From Burkholderiales bacterium (lineage in GTDB: Bacteria > Pseudomonadota > Gammaproteobacteria > Burkholderiales > Burkholderiaceae_B): 52,150 nt of DNA. Position 1 is the first letter of the stretch. Every line of letters starts with the position of its first letter. This document shows positions 1-7,998 of the stretch, piece by piece. The notes beneath the pieces were generated by a model. It was given only the letters and a program-made list of their open reading frames with translations, had not been told where the DNA came from and made no database searches. Location of the stretch: assembly GCA_021300475.1 (NCBI GenBank), contig JAJTDO010000008.1, forward strand, positions 14,747 to 66,896, written 5' to 3'. Made by a program: the position numbers and the translations under genes.

Positions 1-69
1 GAGGGCATCACTGCCTTTCTGGAAAAGCGCCCGCCTGTCTGGCACCCTGAAGCCAAACAGAAATCTTGA
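1..69 (+). CDS. Enoyl-CoA hydratase/isomerase family protein, 3' end only
   Basis: Only the last 22 codons and the TGA at 67-69 are present. The visible tail contains AFLEKRPPVW, the type of C-terminus common in crotonase-fold enoyl-CoA hydratases. The next two genes encode the biotin-carrying subunit of methylcrotonyl-CoA carboxylase and HMG-CoA lyase. By gene order in liu clusters this would be methylglutaconyl-CoA hydratase (LiuC), the step between carboxylase and lyase in leucine degradation. The family call rests on a short tail plus context; the exact substrate is inference. Confidence 0.6.
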   Translation, partial: EGITAFLEKRPPVWHPEAKQKS

Positions 70-77
70 AGGCCACC

Positions 78-2144
78 ATGCCAAGCATTCAAAAACTACT
101 GATTGCCAACCGCGGAGAAATCGCACTGCGCGTGGCCTGCACTGCCAGAAGAATGGGCATTGCCACCGTGGCGGTTTATTCTCAGGCCGACCGGAATGCA
201 GACTTTGTGAAGGCCTGCGACGAGGCCGTCTGCATAGGCGCCGCACCGGCGCGGTCCAGTTATCTGGACATTGACAAAGTCATTGCAGCCGCGCTGTCCA
301 CCGGGGCAGATGCCGTGCACCCCGGTTACGGATTCCTCTCGGAAAATGAACAGTTTGCCAGTGCCTGCGAGCAGGCCGGCCTCATATTTGTGGGGCCGCC
401 CGCTTCCGCCATTGCCGCCATGGGCAGCAAGGCAGCAGCGAAGGCCTTGATGCAGGCTGCTCAAGTGCCTTTGGTGCCGGGCTACCACGGAGACGATCAG
501 TCTGCGGCTGTGCTGCATGCCCACGCCGATGCCATGGGCTACCCCGTGTTGTTGAAAGCGGCTTCCGGTGGCGGTGGCAAGGGCATGCGGGTGGTTCATG
601 AGTCTGCTGATTTCACGAGCGCCTTACTGTCGTGCCAGCGCGAGGCCTTGAGTTCCTTCGGCGATGCACGCGTTTTGATTGAGCGTTATTTAACGCAAGC
701 GCGGCACATTGAAGTGCAGGTGTTTGCAGATCAGCAGGGCAACTGTGTGCATTTGTTTGAACGCGATTGCTCTGTGCAGCGCAGACACCAGAAGGTGCTT
801 GAAGAAGCACCTGCCCCCGGCTTGTCTCTGGCCATGCGAGCCGCCATGGGGGCGGCAGCGGTTGCGGCGGCCAAGGCGGTGTCTTATGTCGGCGCCGGTA
901 CCTTGGAGTTCATTGTTGAACCGGACGGCCGCTTTTATTTCATGGAAATGAACACCCGCTTGCAGGTTGAACATCCGGTGACGGAAATGATCACCGGTCT
1001 GGATCTGGTGGCGCTGCAACTCAAGGTTGCCCAAGGCGAACCGCTGCCTTTTGGGCAAGACGAGCTCAGCATCAACGGACATTCGGTTGAAGTGCGGGTG
1101 TATGCGGAAAATCCGGCACAAGATTTTTTGCCATCAATGGGAAGGCTCGCACATTTGTCTTACCCGCCCTCCGGGCAGTTCAAGGTGAACCAGAACCCTC
1201 TGCGCGATGATGTTTTTTATTCCGGACAACCGTTTGCGTTGCGCATAGACGGCGGTGTGAAGTCGGGTGATGAAGTCACCGGCTACTATGACCCCATGAT
1301 TTCAAAAATAATCACCTGGGGGCCCACCCGCGATGCGGCCTTGGCTCGCTTGCAAACAGCGCTGTCGAACACCCGCATTGTGGGCGTACACAGCAACATT
1401 GCTTTTTTAAAGCGTCTCATTCAAGACACCGATTTTGTGACCGGCACGCTGGACACCGCGCTGATTTCCCGCCGGCGCGACAGCCTTTTTCCTGCGCCGG
1501 TCTTGAATTACAAGGCGGTGGCTGTGGCGCTTCTGGCCATTGAGTTGGGCAGGCCGGGCGCGCAGGGGCGTGCCACCAGCGAATCCGCCGATCCCTGGCA
1601 GTCGTTGAAAAACTGGCGGTTGGCCGGTGAGGTGACGCATCAGCGGGAACTGGCGTTTAACGGTGAAAACGTCACTTGCAGTTGGCAGATTTCTGCAGGG
1701 CAGTCCGCTGGCTTCGCGGTGGGTGATGATCAAAAAATGCAGCACTTGCGTTGGAATGCGCCGGTGTTTCTTTCTGAGCTTGCGTTTGAGGTTAATTGTG
1801 AGCTCAATGACGAATACTTGTCTGCAGGTGTGGTCTGGCAGTCAGATCAACTCCACGTTTTTGTTCAAGGCGAACACCATGTACTGAACTGGCTGGATCC
1901 ACTGAAAAAAGCCGGCGAGCAACAGGTGGCGGCCGGCGGTCTGACCGCCCCCATGCCGGGCAAGGTGATTGCGGTTATGGTGAAGGCCGGCGATACAGTT
2001 AAAAAAGGGCAGCCTTTGTTGGTGATGGAAGCCATGAAAATGGAACACACGCTGCAGGCGCCGCAAGACGGTGTCATCACAGCGTGTCATTTCAATGTGG
2101 GCGACCAAGTCAGCGAAGGTGTGGCGATGTTGGAGTTTCAGTAA
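78..2144 (+). CDS. liuD: Methylcrotonyl-CoA carboxylase biotin-containing (alpha) subunit
   Basis: Biotin-dependent carboxylase subunit that carboxylates its biotin with bicarbonate and ATP and passes the carboxyl group to the beta subunit, acting on 3-methylcrotonyl-CoA in leucine catabolism. The 688-aa protein starts with the biotin-carboxylase fold (KLLIANRGEIALR), has the glycine-rich ATP-grasp loop (KAASGGGGKGMR) and the FMEMNTRLQVEHPVTE signature. It ends in a biotinyl domain with EAMKMEH, the biotinyl lysine being near residue 654. I chose ATG 78 over TTG 66 because TGAAGG at 67-72 gives a well-spaced ribosome site and TTG 66 overlaps the previous stop. The neighbours (hydratase, HMG-CoA lyase) favour methylcrotonyl-CoA over propionyl- or acetyl-CoA carboxylase. 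Confidence 0.93.
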   Translation: MPSIQKLLIANRGEIALRVACTARRMGIATVAVYSQADRNADFVKACDEAVCIGAAPARSSYLDIDKVIAAALSTGADAVHPGYGFLSENEQFASACEQAGLIFVGPPASAIAAMGSKAAAKALMQAAQVPLVPGYHGDDQSAAVLHAHADAMGYPVLLKAASGGGGKGMRVVHESADFTSALLSCQREALSSFGDARVLIERYLTQARHIEVQVFADQQGNCVHLFERDCSVQRRHQKVLEEAPAPGLSLAMRAAMGAAAVAAAKAVSYVGAGTLEFIVEPDGRFYFMEMNTRLQVEHPVTEMITGLDLVALQLKVAQGEPLPFGQDELSINGHSVEVRVYAENPAQDFLPSMGRLAHLSYPPSGQFKVNQNPLRDDVFYSGQPFALRIDGGVKSGDEVTGYYDPMISKIITWGPTRDAALARLQTALSNTRIVGVHSNIAFLKRLIQDTDFVTGTLDTALISRRRDSLFPAPVLNYKAVAVALLAIELGRPGAQGRATSESADPWQSLKNWRLAGEVTHQRELAFNGENVTCSWQISAGQSAGFAVGDDQKMQHLRWNAPVFLSELAFEVNCELNDEYLSAGVVWQSDQLHVFVQGEHHVLNWLDPLKKAGEQQVAAGGLTAPMPGKVIAVMVKAGDTVKKGQPLLVMEAMKMEHTLQAPQDGVITACHFNVGDQVSEGVAMLEFQ

Positions 2145-3073
2145 TGCAGCCAACGGATGTAAAAATCGTTGAGGTCAGTCCGCGAGACGGTCTTCAAAAT
2201 GAAAAACAACTGATTTCAACCGATCTAAAAATTGAACTCAGCAACCGCTTGATTCAGGCGGGCTTTCAAAATGTAGAGGCGGCGTCGTTTGTAAGCCCCA
2301 AGTGGGTGCCGCAAATGGCCGATGGCAGTGCTGTTATTGCAGGTTTGCATCGCAAGCAGCCTTCCGGGCGCCGGGCGCTGATTTCAGCACTGGTGCCCAA
2401 CTTGAAAGGGCTTGAGTCGGCATTGGCCGCCGGTGTTGATGAAGTGGTGATTTTTGGTGCCGCCTCCGAGGCGTTTTCTCAAAAAAACATCAATTGTTCC
2501 GTGCAGGAATCAATAGACCGTTTCAAGCCTGTGGCTGAGTTGGCCAAGGCCAATGCGCTGCGGGTTCGTGCCTCCATCTCCTGCTGCCTTGGCTGCCCGT
2601 ATCAGGGCGACGTTTCTTCATCGGAGGTGTTGAAGGTGGTTGAACAAATGTTGGCCTTGGGAGTTGATGAAATTGACATTGCAGACACCATCGGGGTTGG
2701 TACGGCAAACAAGGTGAAAGCCTTGATGCTTGATGTGGCTTCCGTGCTTGATCTGAATCGCGTTGCCGGACATTTTCATGACACCTACGGGCAAGCCGTT
2801 GCCAATGTGCTTGCCAGTGTGGAGGCGGGTGTCCGCATATTCCACAGCTCCGTGGCGGGTCTGGGCGGTTGCCCTTATGCAAAAGGCGCAACCGGCAATG
2901 TTGCCACCGAAGATATTTTGTACTTGCTGGAAGGTTTGGGTTTGAACACAGGCATTGATATGGATGAAGTGGTTGCCATTGGAAACTGGATCAGTTTGTC
3001 GCTGGGCAGACCGAATGCAAGTCGTGCCGGCAGCGCTTTGTTCGTTCGCCAAAACCGCGGGGAATGCACATGA
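2144..3073 (+). CDS. liuE: Hydroxymethylglutaryl-CoA lyase
   Basis: Cleaves 3-hydroxy-3-methylglutaryl-CoA to acetoacetate and acetyl-CoA, the last step of leucine breakdown. The 309-aa TIM-barrel protein has the DRE-TIM start VEVSPRDGLQNE, the metal-site HFHDTYGQA, and the family signature GLGGCPYAKGATGNVATED holding the catalytic cysteine. The ATG at 2144 shares its A with the TAA of liuD, so translation is probably coupled; the long upstream extension in this frame lies wholly inside liuD and is not used. Family membership is certain from the motifs, and the substrate is supported by the operon. Confidence 0.94.
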   Translation: MQPTDVKIVEVSPRDGLQNEKQLISTDLKIELSNRLIQAGFQNVEAASFVSPKWVPQMADGSAVIAGLHRKQPSGRRALISALVPNLKGLESALAAGVDEVVIFGAASEAFSQKNINCSVQESIDRFKPVAELAKANALRVRASISCCLGCPYQGDVSSSEVLKVVEQMLALGVDEIDIADTIGVGTANKVKALMLDVASVLDLNRVAGHFHDTYGQAVANVLASVEAGVRIFHSSVAGLGGCPYAKGATGNVATEDILYLLEGLGLNTGIDMDEVVAIGNWISLSLGRPNASRAGSALFVRQNRGECT

Positions 3074-3297
3074 GCATTGCCTCGCCTTGCATTTCAGTTT
3101 GTAAAATGAGCCTTGAGCTGGCGCAGCGCGCGGGTTGCGAGACACAGAGCGGTGGCGTGTGTACGGGCTGTTTCAGAACGCTGGAAGAAATCATGGAATG
3201 GGGCACTGCCACCGATGTGCGAAAGCGTGCGGTGTGGTTGCAACTGAAAACCCGTGCGGAGCAGGCTGGTGAATGTTTTACCTTGAACATGGAATAG
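3070..3297 (+). CDS. DUF1289 domain-containing small cysteine protein
   Basis: A 75-aa protein with the DUF1289 pattern: SPCISVC near the N-terminus, then a second cysteine set (GVCTGCFRTLEEI) and a tryptophan (EW). Four or more conserved cysteines suggest metal or Fe-S binding, but the function of the family is not known to me. I chose ATG 3070 because it overlaps the liuE stop as ATGA and is preceded by GCGGGGA at 3057-3063; ATG 3064 is two codons earlier and possible. It sits inside the liu operon, but DUF1289 genes occur in many contexts, so a role in leucine degradation is not implied. Confidence 0.85.
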   Translation: MSIASPCISVCKMSLELAQRAGCETQSGGVCTGCFRTLEEIMEWGTATDVRKRAVWLQLKTRAEQAGECFTLNME

Positions 3298-3309
3298 GAT
3301 TGACACACC

Positions 3310-4233
3310 ATGACCCAGACAGTGCAATTGCCCGATACGCTTACGTTCTTTGAGCGTGGTTGGCTCTCTTCAAACACCATTTTGGCCAAAGGCACAGACA
3401 CGGTTTTAATTGATTCCGGCTACCACACGCATGCTGTGTTCATGGGTAATCTGCTGGATACAGCCTTGGCGGGTAAACATCTGGACCGTCTCTACAACAC
3501 CCATCTGCACTCCGACCATTGCGGTGGCAATGCTTATCTTCAACAGCGGCATGCTTCGCTGCTGACCTCAATTCCAACCGATGGTGTGTCTGAGGCAGAT
3601 GAATGGCATTTGCAAAACGAGGTCTATGAACGTGTGGGTCAAAGTTGCCCTGCATTTGCAGTCAGCGCTTTGCACAAGGCCGGGGATGTTGTTGAATTCG
3701 GACACTTGCAATGGCAGGTGTTGGCTTCGCCAGGGCACGACCCTGATTCAGTCCTGTTTTTTTGTGAAGACCTTAAAATCCTGATTTCTGCAGACGCACT
3801 CTGGGAAAACGGTTTCGGTGTTTTGTTTCCCTTGCTTGAAGGCAAAGCCGCTTTTGCAGATCAGGACAGCACACTCACACTGATTGAATCGCTTGGGGCA
3901 AAACTCGTGATTCCCGGCCACGGCAGCGTTTTTTCTGAAACCAACAAAGCATTGGACACTGCGCGAAAGCGCCTTGAGTTTTATGCTGCCGACCCGCAAC
4001 GGCACATTACCCACGCCATCCGGGTACTTTTGAAATTCATTTTGCTGGAACGCCAGGCGGTTGATTGGGCAACATTCCAGCTTGAGTTCATGGCCTTGAG
4101 TGCTGTAAAAAAAGCCTACACAGACTATTTTTCAACACAGGTTGGCGAGCCTGAGTTTGCACTGGGCGTTGCGCAGGCCTTGGTGGGTGCAAAAGTGGCG
4201 GAGTGGTCTGGTGGTTTACTGCGTAACCGGTAG
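3310..4233 (+). CDS. MBL-fold metallohydrolase
   Basis: A 307-aa metallo-beta-lactamase-fold hydrolase. The zinc motif THLHSDH lies at residues 64-70 (His65, His67, Asp69, His70), followed by the GHDPDS loop near residue 140, the SADALW aspartate and PGHG. All metal ligands of the fold appear present. No signal peptide is visible, so it is probably cytoplasmic. It follows the liu genes with a 12-bp gap after the DUF1289 gene and is probably co-transcribed. Substrate is unknown; thioester, lactone or glutathione-thioester hydrolysis are all possible. Its last 18 bases overlap the end of the convergent histidine kinase gene. Confidence 0.85.
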   Translation: MTQTVQLPDTLTFFERGWLSSNTILAKGTDTVLIDSGYHTHAVFMGNLLDTALAGKHLDRLYNTHLHSDHCGGNAYLQQRHASLLTSIPTDGVSEADEWHLQNEVYERVGQSCPAFAVSALHKAGDVVEFGHLQWQVLASPGHDPDSVLFFCEDLKILISADALWENGFGVLFPLLEGKAAFADQDSTLTLIESLGAKLVIPGHGSVFSETNKALDTARKRLEFYAADPQRHITHAIRVLLKFILLERQAVDWATFQLEFMALSAVKKAYTDYFSTQVGEPEFALGVAQALVGAKVAEWSGGLLRNR

Positions 4234-6071
4234 AACAATCACCACTTCAAAGCCTTGTTTGTCCGTGCGGTTGCCGGCTGTAAATTTCAGTCCCATTTGT
4301 TCTGCGCGCCGGTTCATGTTTTTCAAGCCTTTGCCGGTTGAGGCAACTGTTCCTTCAGAACCCACACCATCGTCTTGAATGCGAACTTCGATGTGATTTC
4401 CAGTGAAGGCGACTTTCAAGCCGATTTCCCTGCATTGCGAGTGTTTTACGATGTTGGCAAACGCTTCTTGCACAATGCGCAGAAACTGCAGCGAACTTCT
4501 TGGATTCAAATACGCGAGGTCGGGAATGTCATTGACGCCCCATTTCAACTGAATACCCATCATTTTTAATCTGGGTTCAATGCGGTATCTAAAATTGCCC
4601 AGCAGCGTGAGAATGTCTTGGTGCGTGGGTTCCAGAGAATCGATGGTGAGTCGAAGATCGTCTATGCAATGCTGTAACACCGCCACTACTTCTTGCTGGT
4701 CCATGGGTTTGACGCGAAGCGCGGCCACCGTACTGACGAGTTGTGAGCCGATGCCATCGTGCATATCGGCCATCAGGGTTTCCCTTTCTTCCTGCTGAAA
4801 CCGAGCACGTTCAATCGAGGCGAGTTTTTCGTATTGCTGCTTAAGTTGAAGTTCGTTTTTTTCCAGTTCCGATTTTAGGTGGAGATTGTTTTTATTCCGT
4901 ATATCGAACGCTTCGATGAAGTTCAAAGTCAAATAAAAGCCTGCATAAGATAACAAAATCAAACCCATGTATTGACCAACAAGCGCCTCCTCGAAACGAC
5001 TCGCTGTGGTCAAAACAATGTAGTCGTTTGTGATGTGGCCGAGGTCTAAAAGAAATAAAAAAGTAGCAGAGACAACTTCAAATGAGAAGCGGCCTTGTTT
5101 AAGGCAGTGATAAAGAAACGGAATGGTTGCAGATGCAAAGATGGCGGTTTCAATAAGCATCAGGCGAAGCAGGGTGACGATATCACTGATCGCCACAGGG
5201 ATGAGGAGTGTTACGACAAACGTCCACAACAGAATGCCATCTCGCTTAGGGGGGGTTGGCCTGCAGAGTAAGATCAATTGATACATCAAGCCCAACATCA
5301 CAAAGTGGATGAGGTACATAAATCGGGCATACTCTTTTTGATCAAAAGGGAATTCATGGGTGGAAAAACCAGACATCCAAATGCCCATCAACGAGATGAT
5401 CAGGATCAAACAAAGAATGGATTTATTGTAATTAAGCTGACTCCAGATCAACAACAGGCCAATAAAGCCGGCGATGCACAATCCGCTAGACACCAGTGCC
5501 ATGGTGTTTTGTACAAACATTCGTTGATTAAAAAAACGGAGCAAGTCATCTTCCGGGCCTAAAAAAATCCTCCCCAGCCCTGTGTAATGACTCACCATGC
5601 CATCTAATTCGATGACCAGTGTATGTGAACCGGGGGCGAGACGGACGCCGGGAAAGCTCGCCATGTGCGGTCGGTTCCATGGCCGGATAACGCGTTCACG
5701 TCGCAACGTGCCATAACCCCCCACCCGTTGGCCATCCAAGTAAAAATTGGCATTCAATCCCAAGCGACTGATGAACATTGAGCTAATGTTGTCAGACTCA
5801 GTGACTTCGAATTGCATGCGATACCAGCCTGTGCCGGTTTGTTCTGGAATGCGCTCTATCCAGACATCAGGCAGATTGACACGTTGAAATGTTTCTTCGG
5901 AGGGTGGCCCTCTAAGCGTATCTTCCTTATCTAAAAAAAATCTGCTTGGCCAATTACCTTCAGTGAAGGGTTGTCTTCGAGTAGGTTTATGCTGCTGAGC
6001 AGCATGTGTACCACCGCCAATACAGACATCACCAAGAATGTCCCCAAGCCCACTGCATAAGGGATCTTCAT
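4216..6071 (-). CDS. 7TM-DISM-type sensor histidine kinase, frame broken at a T8 run
   Basis: Membrane sensor kinase partner of the response regulator just upstream. Frame 1 starts at ATG 6071, 2 nt after the regulator stop, and encodes a signal anchor (FLVMSVLAVVHMLL) but ends at TAG 5933-5931. A second open frame carries the rest: a periplasmic beta-rich domain (FYLDGQRVGGYG), seven membrane segments, a coiled coil, and a NarL-type kinase core with H-box MADMHDGIGSQL, N-box QEAFANIVKHS and G-boxes DDGVG and GKGL. Shifting back one base on the eight Ts (5940-5933) joins the frames exactly, reading QADFFLDKED. The downstream frame alone would begin at TTG 6096 with a hydrophilic N-terminus unsuited to export. 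It may be programmed recoding, transcript slippage, phase variation, a decayed gene or a sequencing error. Confidence 0.8.
5931..5940 (-). other. Candidate -1 frameshift / slippage site in the kinase gene
   Basis: On the minus strand the zero frame reads GAT TTT TTT TAG, so a T TTT TTT heptamer is followed directly by a stop. A -1 slip gives TTA GAT AAG, the exact kinase frame. A short perfect hairpin, GAGGG-CCA-CCCTC, lies at 5912-5900, about 20 nt downstream. That is longer than the usual 5-9 nt spacer for frameshift-stimulating structures, so its relevance is uncertain. A run of eight identical bases could also cause RNA polymerase slippage, or be a homopolymer sequencing error. Confidence 0.45.
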
Positions 6072-6073
6072 GG

Positions 6074-6754
6074 TCAGTCTTTTCTCGGTTGCTCAATCAA
6101 GCCCAACAAGCCACCTTCAAAAACCGCCTCTGTTTTTGAATTAACCGACAATTTACGGTAGATGCGCTTTACATATGTGCTGATCGTGTGTGCGGACAAT
6201 TTCATCAGCTCACCGATTTCCGCCACTGCGAAGCCTTTGGCGATGTAGTTGAGGACTTTGATTTCCTGTTCGCTGAGCTTTCTCGAGTTTGCCGATGCGG
6301 GTGCTTGTTGAGCCGGGCGCATTTTTGTGAGCAGTTGCCGCGCAATTACCGGGCTGATGGGCGAGCCGCCTGCTCTCAGGGTTTCAATGTGGTGCAGCAA
6401 CTCAGAGGCGCTGGACTCCTTGATCAGGTAGCCGGTGGCGCCTGCGGCGATGCTCTTGAGGACGTGCGACTCGTCTCCGAATACGGTGATCACCATGATG
6501 TCGCAATTCGGATGCGCGCCCGATGCAAAGCTGATCACATCCAGCCCGGAGCGGTCGGGCAAGCCCAGATCAACCAATAAAACATCGCAACTTTGCAGGG
6601 CCAGGAAATGCAGGGCGGCGTTGGCCGTGTCGAAACTGGCCAACAAGTGCAGTTTGGAGTTGCCTTCAATCAGGCTGCTCAGATAATCGCGGGTGTTCGG
6701 TTCGTCTTCAACAAGCACCACGGTAATGATTTCATTGAAACTGTCTGTTTGCAT
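6074..6754 (-). CDS. NarL/LuxR-family response regulator
   Basis: A 226-aa two-component response regulator. The receiver domain (about residues 10-125) has the acidic pair Glu16-Asp17 (VLVEDEPN), phospho-acceptor Asp62 (LLVDLGLPDRSG), Thr90 and Lys112 (GYLIKES). The C-terminal LuxR-type helix-turn-helix (about 160-215) begins LSEQEIKVLNYIAKGFAVAEI and ends TYVKRIYRKL. It starts 28 bp after gspF and ends 2 bp before the kinase start, so gspF, regulator and kinase probably share a transcript. The kinase is of the HisKA_3 type that normally pairs with NarL-type regulators. Target genes are unknown; the position suggests control of the secretion operon (inference). Confidence 0.93.
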   Translation of the reverse strand: MQTDSFNEIITVVLVEDEPNTRDYLSSLIEGNSKLHLLASFDTANAALHFLALQSCDVLLVDLGLPDRSGLDVISFASGAHPNCDIMVITVFGDESHVLKSIAAGATGYLIKESSASELLHHIETLRAGGSPISPVIARQLLTKMRPAQQAPASANSRKLSEQEIKVLNYIAKGFAVAEIGELMKLSAHTISTYVKRIYRKLSVNSKTEAVFEGGLLGLIEQPRKD

Positions 6755-6782
6755 GTCCTGCTTTACGGGTGTTTGTTGGGGG

Positions 6783-7991
6783 TCAGCGTATTAGCTGATT
6801 CACTTCAATGATGGGCATCATCACAGCCAACACAATCAGCAGAACCAGCAAGCCCATTATCAGAATCAGGGCGGGTTCAAGCAGGCTGGTCAGCCACAGC
6901 GTTTTTCTTTCAACTTCGCTGGTTTGCGATTGCGCCGCTCTTTCCAGCATTTGTGCCAACTCACCTGTGGCCTCGCCACTGGCCACCAAATGCACCAGCA
7001 CCGGCGGAAACAAGCGACTGCTTTCAAGCGCCTTGGACAGGCTCACACCTTCCCGCACCTTGACCTGCACTTCGTCCATCGCTTCACGCAAGGCCGTGTT
7101 GTTCATTGTTTTTGCAGCGGCATTGAGCGCCTTGATGATGGGCACCCCGCTGCCGACCAAAATTGCCAGTGTCGAGGCAAGTCTGGCCGTATTGACTGCA
7201 CGAAGGTATTTGCCTATCAAGGGCAGTTGCAGAAGGTATTGGTCAAAGCGGTGTTTTATTTGTGCATTTTGCAGGGCGCGCTTGGAGGCGAGCCCTCCCA
7301 GCACCATGACGACAAGCATCAGCCAGCCCCAGTTCCGCAACGCGTCTGAAAGCCAAATCATTACAATGGTCAGGGTTGGCAGACTTTGCTTGCTAGACTC
7401 GAAAACAGACACCACCTGCGGCACCACGTAAGTGAGCAAGCCCACCACCACCATGATGGCCACCACCGTCACCACGGCCGGATAAATGAATGCAGCAGAG
7501 ACCTTCTGCGCCAACGCCTGCCGGGCTTCCAATGCATCTGCCAACTTGCTCATCACTGTTCCGAGTTCGCCGGTGGATTCGCCGGCGGCCACAGTGGCTT
7601 GGTACATTTCCGGGAATGCGCGCGGAAATTTTGCAAAAGCCTGCGACAGCGGTGTACCGGCCACCACATCGGCGCGGATATTGGCCAGCCTGTCACGAAT
7701 CAAGGGTTTTTCCGCTTGCTCAACCAAGGCGCTCAGCGCTCTGGCCAAGGGCAGGCGCGCTTGCAAAAGGCTGGCCAGTTGCCGGGTCAGCAGAACCACT
7801 TCCGTGTTGCTCAGTTCCGATGAAAACGCATTGGCTGAAGTGGATTGTTTCTTTTCAACCGGGCTGATGGCAATCGGCATCAAACCCTGATTGCGCAGTT
7901 GCTGGCGGACATGTCTGGCTGAGTCACCTTCCATCACGCCCTGGCTTAACGCGCCGGTGCTGCTTTGAGCTTCATATCTGAACGCCGCCAT
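6783..7991 (-). CDS. gspF: Type II secretion inner-membrane platform protein GspF
   Basis: Polytopic platform protein that links the secretion ATPase to pseudopilus assembly. The 402-aa length is normal. Two repeated T2SSF domains are visible, each with the glutamate-rich pattern GESTGELGTVMSKLADALEAR and SGEATGELAQMLERAA, and the membrane segments include AFIYPAVVTVVAIMVVVGLLTYVVP and a C-terminal LILIMGLLVLLIVLAVMMPI. The N-terminus FRYEAQSSTGALSQGVMEG is typical. It lies 7 bp after gspE. It is the last gsp gene of the operon, with the two-component pair following. Confidence 0.96.
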   Translation of the reverse strand: MAAFRYEAQSSTGALSQGVMEGDSARHVRQQLRNQGLMPIAISPVEKKQSTSANAFSSELSNTEVVLLTRQLASLLQARLPLARALSALVEQAEKPLIRDRLANIRADVVAGTPLSQAFAKFPRAFPEMYQATVAAGESTGELGTVMSKLADALEARQALAQKVSAAFIYPAVVTVVAIMVVVGLLTYVVPQVVSVFESSKQSLPTLTIVMIWLSDALRNWGWLMLVVMVLGGLASKRALQNAQIKHRFDQYLLQLPLIGKYLRAVNTARLASTLAILVGSGVPIIKALNAAAKTMNNTALREAMDEVQVKVREGVSLSKALESSRLFPPVLVHLVASGEATGELAQMLERAAQSQTSEVERKTLWLTSLLEPALILIMGLLVLLIVLAVMMPIIEVNQLIR

Positions 7992-7998
7992 GGTGCGC

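Noticed and set aside
6072-6096. TTG 6096 as the true start of the histidine kinase
   Set aside because: It gives a hydrophilic N-terminus without any export signal for a periplasmic domain, while the other frame encodes a perfect signal anchor from ATG 6071.
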